Part shown: one piece after another, positions 60,590 to 64,000 of the stretch
Layout: every line of letters begins with the position of its first letter
Numbering within the stretch: position 1 is the stretch's first letter
DNA from: TMP-86 sp046347195
GTDB lineage: Bacteria; Pseudomonadota; Gammaproteobacteria; Steroidobacterales; Steroidobacteraceae
Assembly: GCA_046347195.1 (NCBI GenBank)
Contig: JAXMGQ010000014.1
Span: forward strand, 31,139-95,138
Reading direction: 5' to 3'
DNA: 64,000 nucleotides
The notes under the pieces: model-generated
Databases searched by the model: none
Told to the model about the DNA's origin: nothing
Seen by the model: only the letters and a program-made list of their open reading frames with translations
Program-made: the position numbers and the translations under genes

Positions 60590-61864
60590 ATGGACCAGTC
60601 GGAAGCATCGCACCGGCGCGCGCGCAACCGTGCGATCGCCAGAGCCAAGCAAGAGTGGGAGTGCATCGCCGATGCGCTCCCCGAACTGCTGTGCCTGCTG
60701 AACTGTCGTGGTGAGATCCTGCGCACCAACCGGGTGGTGGAACGGTGGTCGATCGGCAAGGTGCAGGACGTTCTCGGGCTGGACCTGCATTCCGCCCTGC
60801 ACGGTGATTGCGACGATGCCCGATGCCCGCTGCTTCACTCGTTGCAGGCGGCGTGGATCCCGCTCTCGAACGACGGGCACGGGGAATTCGAGCTTGCCGA
60901 TCCGGGCCTGGACAAGACGCTGAAATTCGAGATGAGACGGCTGCCCGATGCGGTCGACGGGCCAGCCGGGAGTTCCTCGAACTATGCCGTCTGCATCGTT
61001 TCGGACATCACGCAGCTACGGGCATCCGAGCGCGAACAGCAGGTGATGCAGGAGGAACTCGAGCGCCGCGTGCTGAACCGCACCGCTGAACTCACCACCG
61101 CAGTGGACCGGCTCGAGGCCGAGGTGGCGCGCCGCGAACTGGCTGAAGGGTCCTTGAGGACTTCGCGCAATGAGCTGAGCCGGTTGTCCGAGCAGCTCAT
61201 GAGGGCGCAGGAGATCGAGCGCAAGCGGATTGCGCAGGACCTGCACGATGCCGTGGGTCAGTCCCTGAGCGCCATCAAGTATTCCCTCGAGCGCGCGATC
61301 CAGATGCACGCAGCCCCGCAACTCGGCGACCCGATGAAGGTCCTGTGCAAGGCGGTCGAACACGTGCAGAACACCATCGAGGAGGTGCGCACCATCTCCG
61401 AGAACCTTCGCCCGGCGTTGCTCGATGCGCTTGGCGCGGTCTCCGCCATCCGGTGGCTCTGCCGCGAATGGAGCGAGGTGTTCACCGAGGTGGAAGTCGA
61501 CATCCAGCTTCACCTCACGGATGCGGATGTCGATGAGCCGCTGGGCACCACGCTGTTCCGGACCGTGCAGGAATCGCTGAACAACGTGGCCCGCCACTCG
61601 AAGGCCAGCCGTGTGACGATCTCGGCCGCGCGGGAGCCCAGCTACCTTCGCCTGCACATCACGGACAACGGCGTCGGATTCGAACCCGACAGCCGGGCGA
61701 TGCGGCGCGGCCACGGCCTTGCTGGAATACGAGAGCGGGCAACCAATACGGGCGGGATGTTCTCGCTCATTTCATTCCCTGGCGGTGGCACGCAATTGAC
61801 GCTCCACTGGCCGCCAAACTCAGTTGAAGGTTCAGGAGTGGTCAAGCTATGCGCCAGCCGATGA
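60590..61864 (+). CDS. NarX/DegS-type histidine kinase (HisKA_3)
   Basis: 424 residues, apparently soluble. A PAS-like N-terminal domain holds GDCDDARCPLL, a Cys-x4-Cys pair; then a long coiled coil (about 150-220), the HisKA_3 H-box RIAQDLHDAVGQSLSAI, and an HATPase domain with ESLNNVARHSKAS, DNGVGFE and GHGLAGIRERA. No response regulator is adjacent. Its 3' end overlaps gspG by 16 bases, so the kinase is probably translated from the secretion operon mRNA. Confidence 0.9.
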   Translation: MDQSEASHRRARNRAIARAKQEWECIADALPELLCLLNCRGEILRTNRVVERWSIGKVQDVLGLDLHSALHGDCDDARCPLLHSLQAAWIPLSNDGHGEFELADPGLDKTLKFEMRRLPDAVDGPAGSSSNYAVCIVSDITQLRASEREQQVMQEELERRVLNRTAELTTAVDRLEAEVARRELAEGSLRTSRNELSRLSEQLMRAQEIERKRIAQDLHDAVGQSLSAIKYSLERAIQMHAAPQLGDPMKVLCKAVEHVQNTIEEVRTISENLRPALLDALGAVSAIRWLCREWSEVFTEVEVDIQLHLTDADVDEPLGTTLFRTVQESLNNVARHSKASRVTISAAREPSYLRLHITDNGVGFEPDSRAMRRGHGLAGIRERATNTGGMFSLISFPGGGTQLTLHWPPNSVEGSGVVKLCASR

Positions 61865-62283
61865 GTTCCCGTTCAAGCCAGCTTCGCGGTTTCACGCTGC
61901 TCGAACTGCTGGTCGTCATGGTGATCATCGGCCTGCTGGCCGGATTCGTCGCCCCCCGCTACTTCGCGCAGGTCGGCAAGTCACAGGTCAAGGCCGCCCG
62001 CGCGCAGATCGATGCACTCGAGAAGGCGCTGGACCAGTACCGGATCGACATGGGCCGCTATCCGACCACGGAGGAAGGGATGGATGCGCTGGTCGTGGCT
62101 CCCATCAACGAACCCAACTGGGGTGGTCCGTACCTGAAGAAGGCGATTCCGATGGATCCCTGGGGTCACCCTTACGGCTATGCGAGTCCAGGCACGCACA
62201 ACAATGACGTCGACCTGTTCTCGTATGGCAAGGACGGACGCCCCGGGGGCACGGGCGAGAATGCCGATCTGACCAACTGGTGA
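61849..62283 (+). CDS. gspG: Type II secretion major pseudopilin
   Basis: 144 residues. The prepilin site is RG|FTLLELLVVMVIIGLLA with Glu at +5, cleaved and methylated by the prepilin peptidase. The body follows GspG with MGRYPTTEEGMDALV, WGGPYLKKAIPMDPWG and the calcium-site FSYGKDGRPGGTGENADL region. AGGAG lies 10 bases before the ATG at 61849; ATG 61861 overlapping the kinase stop is the alternative. First of gspG-F-E. Confidence 0.95.
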   Translation: MRQPMSSRSSQLRGFTLLELLVVMVIIGLLAGFVAPRYFAQVGKSQVKAARAQIDALEKALDQYRIDMGRYPTTEEGMDALVVAPINEPNWGGPYLKKAIPMDPWGHPYGYASPGTHNNDVDLFSYGKDGRPGGTGENADLTNW

Positions 62284-63473
62284 CCGGTTCGATGCACTTC
62301 AAAGCAAAGACCTTGAGCGCCGACAACGGAGTGTTGATCTGCCCCGTTGAGGCGGTGGACGAGGCCGATGCCCGCCGCCAGCTCGGCGACCGCGGCCTCA
62401 AGGTCATCACGATGAGCGCCCGCCGATCCTGGCGTCGTTCCCGGGCCGCGCGCATACCTCTCGTAAACTTCACGCAGGAACTCGTGGCGCTGCTCGATGC
62501 CGGCCTGTCACTGACCGAATCGATCGATACTCTGTCCGAGAAGGAAGCGGTTCCCAGCGTCAAGCGGGCCCTTGACCAGATCAGGAACCGCCTGTTCGAA
62601 GGCCAGACTTTGTCCGCCTGCATGAGCGAGATGCCCGCCAGCTTCCCTCCGCTGTACGTGGCCACGGTTCGCGCCAGCGAGCGAACCGGCGCGATCCGCG
62701 AGGCGTTGAATCGCTATGTCGCCTATCAGCAGCAGGTGGATGTCCTGCGCAAGAGCCTGGTCAATGCGTCCATCTATCCGGCGGTACTGACGCTCGCGGG
62801 CACGCTGGTGACGGTCTTCCTGATGTGGTACGTCGTCCCGCGGTTCAGCGGCATCTACGAGGACCTCGGGAGCGACCTTCCCTTTGCATCACGCATGTTG
62901 ATGCAATGGGGCCAACTGCTCCAGGCGCATGGAATGACGATCCTCGTGGTCCTCACCACGGCCGCCGGGCTCCTGGCCTACATCCTCTCCCGGCCGAAGA
63001 CCCGCATCGCCATCGGCGGGTGGATCGCGAGCATCCCGGCCTTCGGCGCCCAGCTTCGGCTCTATCAGCTCGCACGCCTGTATCGCACGCTGGGAATGCT
63101 GCTCCGGGGCGGCACTCCAGCCGTCACCGCACTGGAGATGTCGGCAGGCCTGCTCAACGCCTCCATGCGAACGGCGCTGGCCGACGCCACGCGCGCGGTG
63201 CGCGAAGGCCAGTCGATCGCCAACTCCCTTCAGAGCCACGCGCTCACGACGCATGTCGCGGCCCGGATGCTGCGGGTCGGAGAACGCGGCGGGAACATGG
63301 GAGAGATGATGGAACGCATCGCCGCATTCTACGACGATGAACTCGGGCGCTGGGTGCAGTTGATGACCCGCCTGATCGAACCGGCGCTGATGACGGTCAT
63401 CGGCCTCATCATCGGTGTCATCGTGGTTCTGATGTACTTCCCGATATTCGAACTCGCCGGCAGCATCCGATGA
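62280..63473 (+). CDS. gspF: Type II secretion inner-membrane platform protein
   Basis: 397 residues with two GspF domains (about 60-185 and 260-385) and three transmembrane segments (LAGTLVTVFLMWYVVP, ILVVLTTAAGLLAYIL, VIGLIIGVIVVLMYF). It links the ATPase to pseudopilus assembly. GTG 62280 overlaps the gspG stop; ATG 62292 is possible. Its stop overlaps gspE. Confidence 0.93.
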   Translation: MTGSMHFKAKTLSADNGVLICPVEAVDEADARRQLGDRGLKVITMSARRSWRRSRAARIPLVNFTQELVALLDAGLSLTESIDTLSEKEAVPSVKRALDQIRNRLFEGQTLSACMSEMPASFPPLYVATVRASERTGAIREALNRYVAYQQQVDVLRKSLVNASIYPAVLTLAGTLVTVFLMWYVVPRFSGIYEDLGSDLPFASRMLMQWGQLLQAHGMTILVVLTTAAGLLAYILSRPKTRIAIGGWIASIPAFGAQLRLYQLARLYRTLGMLLRGGTPAVTALEMSAGLLNASMRTALADATRAVREGQSIANSLQSHALTTHVAARMLRVGERGGNMGEMMERIAAFYDDELGRWVQLMTRLIEPALMTVIGLIIGVIVVLMYFPIFELAGSIR

Positions 63474-64000
63474 ACGCTGCGTCCACCATCGCATGCAGTT
63501 CCGATGCCGATGAGGATCTCATCGCGGCGGCGCTTGCACGCGCAAAGGACACGGGCAGACCGGCCCTCGATGTCCTGGAGGAAACCAGCGGGCTCGGCCC
63601 GGCGGAACTGGCCGCCGTCCTGGGCCGGCTCTTCGACTACCGATGTATCGGTTCAACGGACTTGAATACCCTGGAACCGGCCTTCAACCTGCTTTCATCC
63701 GCCGAATGTACCCGGCGAAACTGCGTACTCGTGAACGGAATCGACGGCCTCGTTGCGGTGATCGCCGATCCGTTCGACAACGATCTGCGTGCCTGGCTCG
63801 AAGTCCGCATATCCGCCACGCTCCAGTGGTCCATCGCCGCACGGGCGGACATCCGGGCGTACCTGTCGAGGCACGAGGCGGGCCTTCGTGCCATCGACTC
63901 AGCCGTCGAGGCGGCACAATCGGATGCCGGACTGGACGGCGAGATGGAAAACCTCTCGCTTGCCTCCATCAACCAGGACTCCAGTCCCATCGTCAAGCTG
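63470..64000 (+). CDS. gspE: Type II secretion ATPase GspE, N-terminal part (cut by window edge)
   Basis: An ATG overlapping the gspF stop opens a frame of 177 residues that runs off the window. It has the N-terminal E-type domain with ETSGLGPAELAAVLGRLF and VAVIADPFDND, and ends at SSPIVKL, where the GspE family usually reads P[IV]V[RK]L just before the ATPase core. Only the pilotin-binding N-terminal domains are seen. Confidence 0.9.
   Translation, partial: MNAASTIACSSDADEDLIAAALARAKDTGRPALDVLEETSGLGPAELAAVLGRLFDYRCIGSTDLNTLEPAFNLLSSAECTRRNCVLVNGIDGLVAVIADPFDNDLRAWLEVRISATLQWSIAARADIRAYLSRHEAGLRAIDSAVEAAQSDAGLDGEMENLSLASINQDSSPIVKL

Noticed and set aside
1..64000. CRISPR arrays, tRNA and rRNA genes
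   Set aside because: No regularly spaced repeats and no tRNA-like cloverleaf or rRNA stretch were seen on reading; a covariance-model scan was not possible.

Overview
The window is chromosomal DNA from a GC-rich gammaproteobacterium. It has Hda, RNase T, monothiol glutaredoxin, SpoVR/YhbH/PrkA, a DUF2066-pgsA-hda block beside purM-purN, a GTG-started aceE-aceF-lpd operon, an LpxL-type acyltransferase and a type II secretion cluster. It is not an enteric organism: stop/start overlaps such as ATGA and GTGA are everywhere and synteny is closer to Steroidobacterales, Nevskiales or Xanthomonadales-like lineages. That placement is inference. No rRNA, tRNA or CRISPR array was seen.

Layout. 1-234 is the tail of an IS4-type transposase. 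340-4825 is the stress kinase block prkA-yhbH-spoVR. 4812-6500 holds an unusual pair: a TrpF-like barrel without the catalytic cysteine and a GHMP protein resembling beta-RFAP synthase (methanopterin pathway). 6603-9468 has parB, rimI, a family-4 uracil-DNA glycosylase and pssA. 9513-18764 is housekeeping (proS, lytic transglycosylase, wrbA, hda, pgsA, purM, purN, dcd). 18764-24622 has an Mrp ATPase divergent from a HEAT-repeat Ser/Thr kinase that precedes two PilT/PilU-type ATPases. 24692-28447 is metG, a soluble RnfB-like ferredoxin, nth and a DUF1841 gene. 28506-32111 has a PsiF-like protein, a TonB-dependent receptor and a Rieske oxygenase. 32295-38163 encodes pyruvate dehydrogenase. 38305-43852 runs pepA-like, pyrC, rnt, grxD, DUF1289, sodB, nadC.

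43853-48385 is an accessory island, visibly poorer in GC. It holds the 3' end of an RHS toxin-type gene cut by an IS3-family element, a lipoprotein next to the RHS tip, an orphan Phd/VapB-type antitoxin and a long inverted repeat. The IS insertion is exact: removing 1465 bp plus one copy of a 4-bp target repeat (TACC) restores the RHS reading frame across the junction.

48386-56148 holds a GGDEF/EAL protein and a lipid-related group: DUF374 acyltransferase, cytochrome P450, fatty acyl-AMP ligase fused to an acyl carrier domain, and an LpxL-like acyltransferase. 56295-60471 is a porin, a periplasmic binding-like protein, a histidine kinase, a receiver-only regulator and a lytic transglycosylase. 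60590-64000 is a NarX-type kinase overlapping gspG, then gspF and the start of gspE.

The best candidates for undescribed biology are the beta-RFAP-synthase-like/TrpF-like pair, the RHS tip with its neighbouring lipoprotein, and the HEAT-kinase/twin PilT operon.
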